DNA from: Hymenobacter terrestris
Lineage (GTDB): Bacteria > Bacteroidota > Bacteroidia > Cytophagales > Hymenobacteraceae
Length of the DNA: 64,000 nucleotides
Direction of reading: 5' to 3'
Assembly (NCBI RefSeq): GCF_013377905.1
Contig: NZ_JABKAV010000006.1
Span: 1 to 64,000, forward strand
A program made the translations under genes and the position numbers. The notes under the pieces are model-generated. The model had not been told where the DNA came from and did no database searches. It saw only the letters and a list, made by a program, of their open reading frames with translations. Of the stretch, positions 50,128 through 59,800 are shown piece after piece. How positions within the stretch are numbered: the stretch's first letter is position 1; each line of letters starts with the position of its first letter.

Positions 50128-50985
50128 ATGAAAGCCCTGCTCCCGCCTACCAGCTACGAATACGCCACCGTGCGGCAGGTGCGCGGCGAGCAGGTGCAGG
50201 ATGCCACCGATGTGCTGGCCGCCGAGGAGCCGCTCGAAATTCGGGTGGGCTTTGGGGCCGTGGGGCAGCGCGAGCACCGCACGCTGGCTATCACCATGCG
50301 CACGCCCGGCCACGATTTTGAGCTGGCCGCCGGCTTCCTGCTTACCGAAGGCCTGCTCACCGGCCCCCAGGATTTGCAGGGCATCCTCTACTGTCCCGAC
50401 GTAACTAAGGACGAGGAGCGCGAAAACGTGGTGCGGGCCGAGCTGGCCCCGAGCGTGCAGCCCGATTTGCCGCGGCTGGAGCGCCACTTCTACACCAGCA
50501 GCAGCTGCGGCGTATGCGGCAAAACCAGCATTGCGGCCGTGCACGCCGCCGGCTGCCCATACCTGCCCATGGGCACGGTGCAGGTGCCAGTTGACGTGAT
50601 TCATCAGCTGCCCGAGCGCCAGCGCCAGGCCCAGGAGCTGTTCGAGCAAACCGGCGGCCTGCACGCGGCGGCCCTGTTCTCGCCCACCGGCGAGCTGCTG
50701 CTGCTGCGCGAAGACGTGGGCCGCCACAACGCCCTCGACAAAGTAATTGGCGCCGCGCTGCTCGCCGGCCAACTGCCGCTGCATAACGCGGTGCTGCTGG
50801 TCAGCGGCCGGGCCTCGTTTGAGCTGGTGCAGAAGGCGGCCGTGGCCGGCATCCCCGTGATGGCCGCCGTGGGCGCGCCCTCCTCGCTGGCCGTTTCCGC
50901 CGCCCGCGACTTTGGCCTCACGCTCTGCGGCTTCGTGCGCCAGCAGCGGTTCAACATCTACACCCACCCCGAGCGGATAGTGTGA
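50128..50985 (+). CDS. fdhD: Formate dehydrogenase accessory sulfurtransferase
   Basis: 285 residues. The conserved CxxC is in YTSSSCGVCGKTS (about residues 126-129), followed by GGLHAAALFSPTGELLLLRED, VGRHNALDKVIG and SGRASFELVQKA. FdhD passes sulfur from a desulfurase to the Mo-bis-MGD cofactor of formate dehydrogenases. The molybdoenzyme it should serve is encoded 0.6 kb downstream. Confidence 0.94.
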   Translation: MKALLPPTSYEYATVRQVRGEQVQDATDVLAAEEPLEIRVGFGAVGQREHRTLAITMRTPGHDFELAAGFLLTEGLLTGPQDLQGILYCPDVTKDEERENVVRAELAPSVQPDLPRLERHFYTSSSCGVCGKTSIAAVHAAGCPYLPMGTVQVPVDVIHQLPERQRQAQELFEQTGGLHAAALFSPTGELLLLREDVGRHNALDKVIGAALLAGQLPLHNAVLLVSGRASFELVQKAAVAGIPVMAAVGAPSSLAVSAARDFGLTLCGFVRQQRFNIYTHPERIV

Positions 50986-51005
50986 GATTAGGTTCCTTAC
51001 GTTAC

Positions 51006-51143
51006 GCCTCACCCCCTAGCCCCCTCTCCGAAAAAGGAGAGGGGGAACTAGCCTAAAAATTGAATTCGATTCTAGCTCTAATCCGTTGCATCTAGCTCTA
51101 GTTCCCCTTCTCCTTTTTCGGAGAGGGGGCTAGGGGGTGAGGC
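51006..51143. repeat. Second palindromic repeat (CCTCACCCCCTAGCC type)
   Basis: Left arm 51006-51052 (GCCTCACCCCCTAGCCCCCT on) and right arm about 51097-51143 are inverted copies with a few differences; each arm holds its own CTCTCC-GAAAAA-GGAGAG hairpin. TCTAGCTCTA is repeated in the centre. Sequences of this kind recur in many unrelated bacterial genomes. It lies between fdhD and the next gene. Confidence 0.85.
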
Positions 51144-51175
51144 GCCACAGAAGAACAACCTAACCCCATCAGCCC

Positions 51176-51502
51176 ATGAAGCTCCGCCTCGATGAAACCT
51201 CCCTCCGCCTGCGCCTCGAACCGGAGGAAACGGCGGAATTCGGCCGGACCGGGCACCTGGAAACGGCCGTGCCGCTGGGGCCGGGCGCGGCAGGGCTGCT
51301 GCGGTACTCGCTGGAGCGCGCCGCCGACGTGCCCGCGCTGACGGTGCGCCAGGAGCTGGGCCGCATCCGGGTGCTGGTGCCGGCGGCGCAGGCGGATAGT
51401 TGGGCGGGGTCGGATGAAATCGGTTTGCGCACAAAAGTGGAAGTGGCTGAAAACCAATTCCTGCTTATATTGGTAGAGAAGGACCTGGGCTGCGCGCACT
51501 GA
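51176..51502 (+). CDS. Small conserved protein of the formate-dehydrogenase neighbourhood (DUF7009-like)
   Basis: 108 residues, soluble, Leu/Arg/Glu-rich: KLRLDETSLRLRLEPEE, then VPALTVRQELGRIRVLVPAA and a C-terminal FLLILVEKDLGCAH. Pattern and position resemble the DUF7009 family found beside fdh genes in Bacteroidota; I am only moderately sure of that name. It ends 57 bases before the molybdoenzyme start and so is probably cotranscribed with it. The C-terminal Cys-x-His is a possible metal or sulfur ligand. Confidence 0.6.
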   Translation: MKLRLDETSLRLRLEPEETAEFGRTGHLETAVPLGPGAAGLLRYSLERAADVPALTVRQELGRIRVLVPAAQADSWAGSDEIGLRTKVEVAENQFLLILVEKDLGCAH

Positions 51503-51559
51503 TTGCTCCGCTACGGTTCTTCCTGCCTCTTCCCTCCCACCTCTGCTATTCGCCTTCTC

Positions 51560-54112
51560 ATGGAAAACTCTCCTGCCAACGACCCCACCAAAGCGGGCCA
51601 GGCCAACGCCCAGCAAGCCGAAAATGCCCCCAAAAGCGGCGAACGGCCCGATCAAGGCCAGGCACCGGTGCCCGATAACTACAACCCCACCAACCGCGAC
51701 ACTGTGCCCGACCCGATAAAAGCGCCCGACGTAATCAACGCCAAGTACAACCATCCGATTCTGGCCCAGCCGCCCGAGGCCCTGACCGGCCTGCGCCTGG
51801 AATCCCGCCAGACGGTGGCCGCCGGTGTAACGGCCGTTATTAAAAGCATGTCGTTTAGCTGGGGTGAGGGTGGTCTCGACCGCGGCACCCGGGGCCTGCT
51901 GAAGATGAACCAGAAGGATGGCTTCGACTGCTCGAGCTGCGCTTGGCCCGACCCCGACCACCACCGCTCCATTGCCGAGTTCTGCGAGAATGGCGCCAAG
52001 GCTACCGCTTCGGATGCCGACGACCAAGCCTGCGGACCCGAGTTTTTCGCCCGCCACAGCTTGGCGCAGCTCTCGAAGATGACCGACCGCGACCAGAACA
52101 ACGCCGGCCGCCTCACCCACCCCATGGTGCTGCGCCACGGCGACAACCACTACAAGCCCATCGAGTGGACTGAGGCCTTCGAGCTGATTGGTAAGGAGCT
52201 GAACGCGCTGGCTTCGCCCGACGAGGCCGCGTTTTACACCTCGGGCAAGGTGCCCAACGAGCCGGCCTTTTTGTTCCAGCTCTTCGCCCGGCAGTTCGGC
52301 ACCAACAACCTGCCCGACTGCTCCAACATGTGCCACGAAAGCAGCGGTGCGGCCCTGAGCAGCACCCTCGGGCTGGGCAAAGGCTCGGTTACGCTCAACG
52401 ACATTCACGAGGCCGAGGTCATCATGATTATCGGCCAGAACCCGGGCACCAACCACCCCCGGATGCTGAGCGCCCTGCAGGAGGCCAAGCAGAACGGAGC
52501 CAAAATCATCAGCGTAAACCCGCTGATTGAAGCCGGCCTCAACCACTTCAAGAACCCCCAGGATTTCATGAAGCCCTTCAAGGCGCTGGGCGCACTGCTG
52601 GGCAACGGTACGGTTATCACCGATGTGTACCTGCAGGTGCGCATTGATGGCGACATGGCCCTGCTACGGGGCATCATGAAGCATCTGCTGGTGGCCGAGG
52701 AGCTGAATCCCGGCCAGGTATTCGACTTCGAATTCATCAATCAGTACACAAAGGGCTACGAGTCGGCCATTGCCAACATCAAGGCCACGAGCTGGGAGGA
52801 TATCGAAACGGTGAGCGGCATTTCGCGCGCCGAGCTGCTGGAGGCGGCCAACCTGCTGGCCAACAAGAAGAAAATCATCATCTGCTGGGCTATGGGCCTG
52901 ACGCAGCAGCGTCAGGGTGTACAAACCATTCAGGAGCTGGTGAACCTGCTGCTGCTGAAGGGTGCCATTGGTAAGCCGGGCGCGGGCACCTGCCCGGTGC
53001 GCGGCCACTCCAACGTGCAGGGCGACCGCACGATGGGTATCTGGGAGCAGATGCCGCAGCCCTTCCTCGACAAGCTGGGCGAGGAGTTCAACTTCACCTC
53101 CCCCACCGACCACGGCCTCGACGTAGTGGACACCATTAAGGCCATGCACCGCGAGGAAATTAAGGTGTACTTCGGACTGGGCGGCAACCTGCTGGCCGCC
53201 GGCCCCGACACCGAGTACATTGCCGAGGCCATGCGCAAGCAGAACCTGACCGTATTCGTGGGCACCAAGCTCAACCGCGGCCACCTCATTACGGGCAAAA
53301 CCTCCCTGCTGCTACCCTGCTTCACGCACGCCGACATCGACATGCAGAAGAGCGGCCACCAGATGACTTCGTGCGAAAACTCGATGGGCGTGGTGAGCCA
53401 GAACAAGGGCGTACTGGAGCCGTTGCGCGGCCAGATGCTGAGCGAAGTGGCTATTCTGGCCGGCGTGGCCATTGCCACGCTGGGCGAGAAAACCAACATT
53501 GCCGACTGGGTAGCTATGACGGAGAACTACGACGTTATCCGCGACCACATTGCCCGCGTGATTCCGGGCTTCGAAGGCTTCAACGAGAAGCTGCGGCGGC
53601 CCGGCGGGTTCTACCTGCCCAACGGCCCCCGCGACCGGAACTTCACGACCAAAGACGGTATGGCGCACTTCACGACCACCGAGCTGGAGCGCTACGAAGT
53701 AGGGGCCGACGAGCTGATTATGATGACGGTGCGCAGCCACGACCAGTTCAACACCACCATCTACGACTACAACGACCGGTACCGCGGCGTGCATAACGAG
53801 CGGCGCGTGCTGTTTATGAACGAGCAGGACATGGCCGACCGCGGCCTCAAGGCCAAGGACCTCATCGACATCACCAGCCACTTCGAAGGCCAGGACCGTA
53901 CGGTGGAGAAGTTCGTGACTGTGCCCTACGACATCCCGCGCGGCAACGTGTCGGCGTACTTCCCCGAGGCCAACCCGCTCATCCCCATCGGCAGCGTGGC
54001 CAAAAAGAGCAATACGCCCACCTCGAAATACGTGCGCGTAACCGTGGTGCCCACCCGCAAAACCACCGGTGCCCCGGTAGAGATGCGCCTGGAAGCAGAA
54101 GCGAAAGCCTAA
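51560..54112 (+). CDS. FdhF/YdeP-type molybdopterin oxidoreductase
   Basis: 850 residues. A long polar N-terminal tail (1-60), then a reduced iron-sulfur region GFDCSSCAWPDPDHHRS (Cys124, Cys127) with a further Cys in AEFCENGAKA, then the MGD-binding alpha subunit. The candidate Mo ligand is Cys258 in CSNMCHESSG, with the adjacent His found in formate dehydrogenases. GKPGAGTCPVRGHSNVQGDR and the C-terminal MGD-binding domain complete it. YdeP-type enzymes are cytosolic, of uncertain substrate and linked to acid resistance in E. coli. No membrane or electron-transfer subunit is adjacent. Confidence 0.88.
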   Translation: MENSPANDPTKAGQANAQQAENAPKSGERPDQGQAPVPDNYNPTNRDTVPDPIKAPDVINAKYNHPILAQPPEALTGLRLESRQTVAAGVTAVIKSMSFSWGEGGLDRGTRGLLKMNQKDGFDCSSCAWPDPDHHRSIAEFCENGAKATASDADDQACGPEFFARHSLAQLSKMTDRDQNNAGRLTHPMVLRHGDNHYKPIEWTEAFELIGKELNALASPDEAAFYTSGKVPNEPAFLFQLFARQFGTNNLPDCSNMCHESSGAALSSTLGLGKGSVTLNDIHEAEVIMIIGQNPGTNHPRMLSALQEAKQNGAKIISVNPLIEAGLNHFKNPQDFMKPFKALGALLGNGTVITDVYLQVRIDGDMALLRGIMKHLLVAEELNPGQVFDFEFINQYTKGYESAIANIKATSWEDIETVSGISRAELLEAANLLANKKKIIICWAMGLTQQRQGVQTIQELVNLLLLKGAIGKPGAGTCPVRGHSNVQGDRTMGIWEQMPQPFLDKLGEEFNFTSPTDHGLDVVDTIKAMHREEIKVYFGLGGNLLAAGPDTEYIAEAMRKQNLTVFVGTKLNRGHLITGKTSLLLPCFTHADIDMQKSGHQMTSCENSMGVVSQNKGVLEPLRGQMLSEVAILAGVAIATLGEKTNIADWVAMTENYDVIRDHIARVIPGFEGFNEKLRRPGGFYLPNGPRDRNFTTKDGMAHFTTTELERYEVGADELIMMTVRSHDQFNTTIYDYNDRYRGVHNERRVLFMNEQDMADRGLKAKDLIDITSHFEGQDRTVEKFVTVPYDIPRGNVSAYFPEANPLIPIGSVAKKSNTPTSKYVRVTVVPTRKTTGAPVEMRLEAEAKA

Positions 54113-54132
54113 GCTGTTAGCTGCAAAAATGA

Positions 54133-54173
54133 AGAAGGCCCCGCACTTGGTTAAGTGCGGGGCCTTCTTTTTT
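54133..54173 (+). terminator. Terminator after the FdhF-like gene
   Basis: AGAAGGCCCCGCACTT pairs with AAGTGCGGGGCCTTCT around GGTT, followed by seven T. Near-identical in stem to 21445-21480, and likewise preceded by a short AGCTGTTAGCTG heptad (54110-54124). Confidence 0.94.
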
Positions 54174-54244
54174 ATGGGATGATGAGTCTATTTAAACGGC
54201 AGTTGTTGCCTTGCTGACCTCCGTAATCTGGGTCTGCTAGGCGC

Positions 54245-56743
54245 TTAGAACGGATACCCGATACCGATATTCAGGCGAAGGCCATCCAAGCCGATGGGGG
54301 ACTTCTTGTAAAAGTTCTCAAAGCCAGGCGGAACCGAGATTTCAGGGTTTTGGCGTGCTCTGATGTCTTCGTTGGCGTAGGGGTAGCGGATGGGCACGGC
54401 GGCATCGAGGCGGATTACGAAGAACTGCACATCAATACGCAGGCCCACGCCCGCGCCCACGGCCAGCTCCTTAAAGAAGGTGTTGAACTGAAACTGGCCG
54501 TTTTTACCATCGGGCACGCCGTTTACCGCACCCTCCTCGGTGGTGTTGCCGTTGCTTACAAAGGTGGCGCGGGCGGGGTCGGGGCTTACCAGCCAGATGT
54601 TGCCCGCGTCGATAAACAAGGCCCCTTTTACGTAAGGAAACAGATCCTGGCGATACTCCAGGTTGCCTTCGAGCCGGATGTCGCCTACCTGGTCGTAGAA
54701 GCCGGCGTCGGCGTTTTCTTCGGGGGTGCGGTAGGTGCCGGGGCCCACGCCGCGGGCCGCAAAGGCCCGTACGCTGTTGGGTCCCCCAATGCCAAATTGC
54801 TTCAGGTAGGGCAGTACGCTGGAGTTGAGGTAGGGCAGGCCAGCCCCAACGAGCAGGCGGCCCACAAGTTTGTTGCCACTAGTGGGATTGGCAGACGTGC
54901 GGTAGTAGTTGCGGAACTCCAGGTTTACCTTGGAGTACTGCGAAAACGGTCGGTTGAGCAGCGTGTAGGAGCTCTTGCCGGTTTCGGCGTCGGTTTCCTT
55001 GGGTGCTCCGCTCAGACTTTTGAGCAGGTAGGCCAAGTTGCCCGAGAGCTCTACTCCGCCGCTGAAGAAAATCTGGTTGCGGCGCTGCTCCAGCACCTGC
55101 TGGTTGTAGGTGTAGGTATAGTTGCTGCCCAGAATGAACTGTTGGCGGAAGCTTTGGCGCAGGAAGGGTTTGGTGGCGAGCAGGCGCTCAAACACGGGCT
55201 CGTTGGTGCTGCTCACATACTGCAGATCGATGGGTTGCAGACGCTGCTCATTGGTGAGCTTGGTTTTCCAGGTGTAGCCGTAGCCCAGATTGAACACGTT
55301 CTGCTGGAAGTAGGTGGTGCGGTTTACGTATTTCACGCCCGCCTCGAAAAACGTGCGGGGCTGGAAATCGGAGTTCAGCAGCCGGAAGTTGAAGGGCGGC
55401 GTAATCAGGCGGGGCACCAGCAGCTGGGCATCGAGGCTGTACTGGGTCGAGGTCACGCCCGACAGGGCGTCGCCCTGCCCGGTTTCGATGGAGGCCTTGG
55501 CGTTGATGAGCAGCTGTTCGGCCCCACGCAACGCCGAGCGGTTGCGGTACTGCACCACCACGCCGGGCCCCACAAACAGGCTCGACGTGTTCATCTGCAG
55601 CTCGGCCCGCAGCGACTTCTTGGGCACCTGCGTCATGCGCACAATGGCATTCAGGAAACCATACTGCAACGAATCGGGCTTGTTGCGGGCGGGCCGGAAC
55701 TGCTGGTCGACGAAGCGGAAAGTGCCCAGGCTCATCAGGCGGCTCAGCGTCTGATCGGCGCGGCGGCGGCGGTACAGGCTGTCGGGGTAGAGGAAGGTGG
55801 CGTTGGCAATGGCCTTGGCCTTGAACATCGACTCGTCGGGGTAGTAGCGGTAGCCGCGGTAGTTGATGGGCGTTTTGTTGGTCGTCGTGTCTTCCAGGGT
55901 GTAGTCGGTGTTGAGCACGACGCGGTTGAGCACGTAGGGCTGGGCCGCCTTGGCCGGAATGCTGCCCTTCACCTTCAGGTACACGTTCAGCTGGTTATCC
56001 AGCGTGCTATCTACCTGAAACAGCAGGTAGTCGGGCGCGAAATAGTAGTAGCCCCGGTTTTTGAGCTCGTTGTCGATGCGTACCCGCTCGTTCACGAAGG
56101 TTTGCAGATTGTAGGGGTCGCCCACTTTCAGCAATGAACCGGCCTGGGTGGCCCGGATGTCGCGGTCGAGCAGCGTATCGCGCTCGGGGAAGAAGATTTC
56201 CTTGATGCGGTATACCTGGTTCACGCGGGCCTCGTAATCGACGGCCGCCGTACGCTCCTCCAGCTTGATGTTGCTGCGCACTTCGGGCTTGAAAAAGCCG
56301 TCGTTGTTAAGGCGGTTGAGCATGAGGCCGGCTACGCGGGCAGTATCAACTTCGCTGAACAGCACCGGCTCCTCGCCGTATTTGTTGGCCAGCCAATGGC
56401 CCAGGCCCTTAGTTTTGCCCACGCCCATGTGCCAGAAATACAGCTTGGGCCGCATGCCCAGAATGGAGGCGTTGGGCTGAGGCGAAATTACGGCCTCCAA
56501 CTGCGTCTGCACCACCGCCTCGTTCGGAATCGGGGTGCCGGTGTTCGATTTGAGCGTGACCGTGCTGCCGGTGTACAGGCGGGCACCGTCGGGGATAAAC
56601 TTGAGGCCGCTGCACCCGGCCAGCCCGGCCAGCAGCAGCCCGGCGACCAGCTGGCGGCCGGAGCGGGTAAAGCGGGAGAACAAAGGGCGGAGAGGTTGAA
56701 GTTGGGGCACGGATGAGGAATTCTTTGGTATGACGGCTGTCAT
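54245..56743 (-). CDS. BamA/TamA-family outer-membrane lipoprotein (TamL)
   Basis: 832 residues. A lipoprotein signal peptide (RQLVAGLLLAGLAGCSGLKF) is followed by POTRA-like repeats (YRIKEIFFPERDTLLDRDIR, VDSTLDNQLNVYLKVKG, PYVLNRVVLNTDYTLED) and a 16-strand Omp85 barrel (C-terminal half), with PNSVRAFAARGVGPGTYR in the L6 position. In Bacteroidota this lipidated TamA partners TamB, encoded directly upstream. The only ATG (56743) lies in the edge of repeat copy 8; GTG 56710 is the alternative start. Confidence 0.87.
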   Translation of the reverse strand: MTAVIPKNSSSVPQLQPLRPLFSRFTRSGRQLVAGLLLAGLAGCSGLKFIPDGARLYTGSTVTLKSNTGTPIPNEAVVQTQLEAVISPQPNASILGMRPKLYFWHMGVGKTKGLGHWLANKYGEEPVLFSEVDTARVAGLMLNRLNNDGFFKPEVRSNIKLEERTAAVDYEARVNQVYRIKEIFFPERDTLLDRDIRATQAGSLLKVGDPYNLQTFVNERVRIDNELKNRGYYYFAPDYLLFQVDSTLDNQLNVYLKVKGSIPAKAAQPYVLNRVVLNTDYTLEDTTTNKTPINYRGYRYYPDESMFKAKAIANATFLYPDSLYRRRRADQTLSRLMSLGTFRFVDQQFRPARNKPDSLQYGFLNAIVRMTQVPKKSLRAELQMNTSSLFVGPGVVVQYRNRSALRGAEQLLINAKASIETGQGDALSGVTSTQYSLDAQLLVPRLITPPFNFRLLNSDFQPRTFFEAGVKYVNRTTYFQQNVFNLGYGYTWKTKLTNEQRLQPIDLQYVSSTNEPVFERLLATKPFLRQSFRQQFILGSNYTYTYNQQVLEQRRNQIFFSGGVELSGNLAYLLKSLSGAPKETDAETGKSSYTLLNRPFSQYSKVNLEFRNYYRTSANPTSGNKLVGRLLVGAGLPYLNSSVLPYLKQFGIGGPNSVRAFAARGVGPGTYRTPEENADAGFYDQVGDIRLEGNLEYRQDLFPYVKGALFIDAGNIWLVSPDPARATFVSNGNTTEEGAVNGVPDGKNGQFQFNTFFKELAVGAGVGLRIDVQFFVIRLDAAVPIRYPYANEDIRARQNPEISVPPGFENFYKKSPIGLDGLRLNIGIGYPF

Positions 56744-56833
56744 GCTGAGCGTAGTCAAAGCAGCTCTACCGCTTCGTTGCTGACAATGGAATTACCACTG
56801 CGGTAGAGATGCTGCGCCTTCGCTCAGCATGAC
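56739..56833. repeat. Palindromic intergenic repeat, copy 8 (subtype B)
   Basis: Left arm GTCATGCTGAGCGTAGTCAA through GCTCTACCGC; right arm GCGGTAGAGATGCTGCGCCT to GCATGAC at 56833. It lies within the tamB-tamL operon and its left edge contains the presumed start codon of the TamL gene. Confidence 0.85.
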
Positions 56834-56851
56834 GTGTCCTTTTTTAGTACT

Positions 56852-59800
56852 CTATTTACTGCTTGTCGGCCGAGCTGCCACCCGCGCCGAGTCGCGGCGC
56901 GGCGTAACGACGGTGGTTTTTACCGAGTCGGCAGCGGCTTTTTCTTCCTGTTTCTGCTTCTTCTGGATTTCCTTGTTGCGCTGCTTTACATCTTTATCGA
57001 TTCCCTTGAACAGGTCGGCGAAGTTCTGGTAGTCGCGCTGGTAAATGAGCGAGGCACCGCTACGAATGTACTGGCCGTCGATGTCGCTGAAGCCGTTGTT
57101 GCGGTAGGCGCGTAGCCGTAAGCGGCCGTTGGCCAGCACGTCGTACTCAATGCTCACGTCGCCGGCGAAGTTGCTCGGGCTCTGCTGGCCGCTGCTGGCC
57201 TGGTTGCCACCGGCCAGGGGCACATCGGTGCCCAGGCGTACAGTTATGCGGTCGTTGAACAGCTGGCGGCGCACGGCCACGTTCAGGTCGGTGCGGGTCT
57301 GCTCGGAGCCCGACGAGAAGTCGGCCGTCGAGTTTACGCCCAGCTCTATACCCAAGTTGGAGAGGTAGGAGCCAGTTAGCTTGTTGAGCTGCTCGGTGAG
57401 CACCTGGCTGGCACTGCCCCGCAGTTGGTCGGCCACGATGCTGCCGCCACTGCTTTCAAAGGGATTTTCGGCCAGAAAGCGGTTGAGCACCAGCAGCGAG
57501 AACACCTGCTTGTTGAGCTCGTCGGTTTGGCTGGGCTGGCGCAGCTGGGCCAGGCGGGCCTCAATTTGTGGCTGCAAGGGCGAACGGGAGCTTTCGGGCA
57601 GCTGAATATCGAAACTGATGGCCGGCTGGAGCAGCGGCCCGTCCACATTCAGGTACACGTTGAACGGCAGCGCATTGCGGGCCGTCGACTTCAGGTCCTC
57701 ACTGCTCGCGCCCTGGCCCGAAAGCAGCTCGGCCGGTGCGGCCTTGGCTACATAAATGGCCGATACATCGGCAATGCCATTATACGGGTCGCCCGACCAG
57801 GTAATGGTGCTGCCCTGGGCAATTTCGAAGTCGCGCTCGGTTACGTCGTAGAGCGAGAGGTGGTAGCTGCCGCTCTCCACGGCCAGCCGGCCAGTGAGCG
57901 TGATGTTGCCCGCCGGGTCGATGGCCGTGTTGAGCGTACCGTTGGCCCGCACCTTCAGGTTGTCGCCCGAAGCCTCATCAATAACGACGGTAAATGGCGT
58001 TTCGTCGGTCACCGTAATGGTGGCGGCAATGTCGTAGCCGGCGGCCGTTTTGGCCGAGTCCTTCTGGGCCAGCTGCCGCAGTAGCATGGTATCAATCGGG
58101 GCGCTCTTGTCCACAAACTCCACAATGCCGTCGGTGCTTACTTTGTCGGCCGCCTCATTGGGCACGGCCACGAAGAAGTTCGAGCCGTCCTCAATGCTAG
58201 CCGTGGTGCGGATGCGCATCAGGTTCAGGTCGCCGGTAATGCGCGACTTCGAATCGACGATGAGCTTGCCCCAGAACAGCGGGTTGTCGCGCTGGCTGCT
58301 CTGCACGGCAATAAAGTCGTTGGTCGTGGCATCGAGCCGGAAGCCGTAGTCCACGAAGTTCTGGGTCAGCACGTAGCCATCCACCACGGCCCGGTTCTGC
58401 AGCGAGTCCAGAATTACGAAGTCGTTGAGGCGGATGCCCTGCTCATCAAACGTCAGATCCTGGCGGGGCAGCGTGAAGGGGGCACCGAGCTGGCTGAGCG
58501 TGAAGCCCGCGTCGTTGGTTGTGAGCGTGCCGCGCACCTCGGGGGCTGCGGCGGTGCCGGCAATGTCGAGCTGGCCGCTCAGGTAACCGGTGGTTTCCTT
58601 GATTTCGCCCAGCGAAAACGGCTCGACAGTGCCTAAGGCAAAGCGCGTTACATCGGCCTGCATATCGAGCGCGCCGCTGGCCAGGTAGTCGCCACTCACG
58701 CGCACATCGTTGTTGTTGGGGCCGCCGGTCAGGCGCAGGTCCACGTTGTAGCGGTCGGCAGCGGGGTTGCTGGCTTTCAGGGCGAGGTCGCCGAGCAGGG
58801 TTTTGCTGTAGGCCAGCCCGCGTAGTGTGGCATCGGCCGTAAAGCCCATGTTTGGCTGGCCCAACGACTTTACAATGGCCTGGCCGTTGAGCGTGCCGCC
58901 CACCAGCGAATCCTGGAGGCCGCCGGCGGTGGCCAGCGCGTTTAGGTCGAGGTTGCTGAACTGGGCCTGCAGGGGGTAGCCAGCGCCAGTTAGCGTCTGC
59001 AGAGCAATGCTTTGGTCGCCCTGGCTCAGGCGCACGTTTTCGGCCCGGATGGCGCCCGTATTCGCGTTATAGCGCAGCTCGTTGTTCGGCTGCACGGCCC
59101 ACTGCTGGTTGTTGAGGATAAGCTTGGGGTCGAAGCTGAATCCGTAGGCCTCGCCCTGCTCATACACCTGCAACACGCCGCCCAAATCGAGGTTCACGGT
59201 GCTGTCGTTGCGGGCAATGCGCAACTCGGTACCCACCTTGTTGTCGGCAATGCTGCCTTTCAGGATGGGGTTAGGCAGGTTGAGGGTGGTGTCCTGGGTT
59301 ATCTGGTCGAGCCGCAGGCCATAGTCGAGCTTCTGGGGGTCGGATGATACGGCGAAGCGCAGCGAATCGAGCTGGTAGCCGGCGTACTTGATGCGGGCAA
59401 TGCGGGTGTTCAGGCGCAGGTCGGCCTCGCGGCTGTCGAAGCTACCCGTAAGCTTGAAGGGCGTGAGCTGCTGCAGGTCGGGCACAAAGGCGCTGAACAC
59501 CTTGGGCTCTTTCACCTGGGCCGCAAATGTAAACTGCCGATAAGGCCCGCCGGGGCGGTACTGCACGCCGGGCAGGTTGAAGTAGCGGTCGATGTGCTGC
59601 TCCAGCGCCGTAGCAATATCGCCGAGGCGAGTGTTGCCGCGCAGCTCCAGATCGGCCACTGAGCTGGCGAAGTCCACCTCGGTGCGGCCGGTGCGCTGCA
59701 GAATCCGCCCGCTCACCGAGTCGAGTACAAACGGCTTGCCGTCGCTGACAATGGCGATGCGGTTGCCCGAGAACGTGCCGTTGAGCGTGTTCAGGTCGGA

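Noticed and set aside
54350..56137. 595-codon plus-strand frame opposite the TamL gene
   Set aside because: Antisense shadow of a clear Omp85 lipoprotein; low-complexity Gly/Val/His composition without a recognisable fold.
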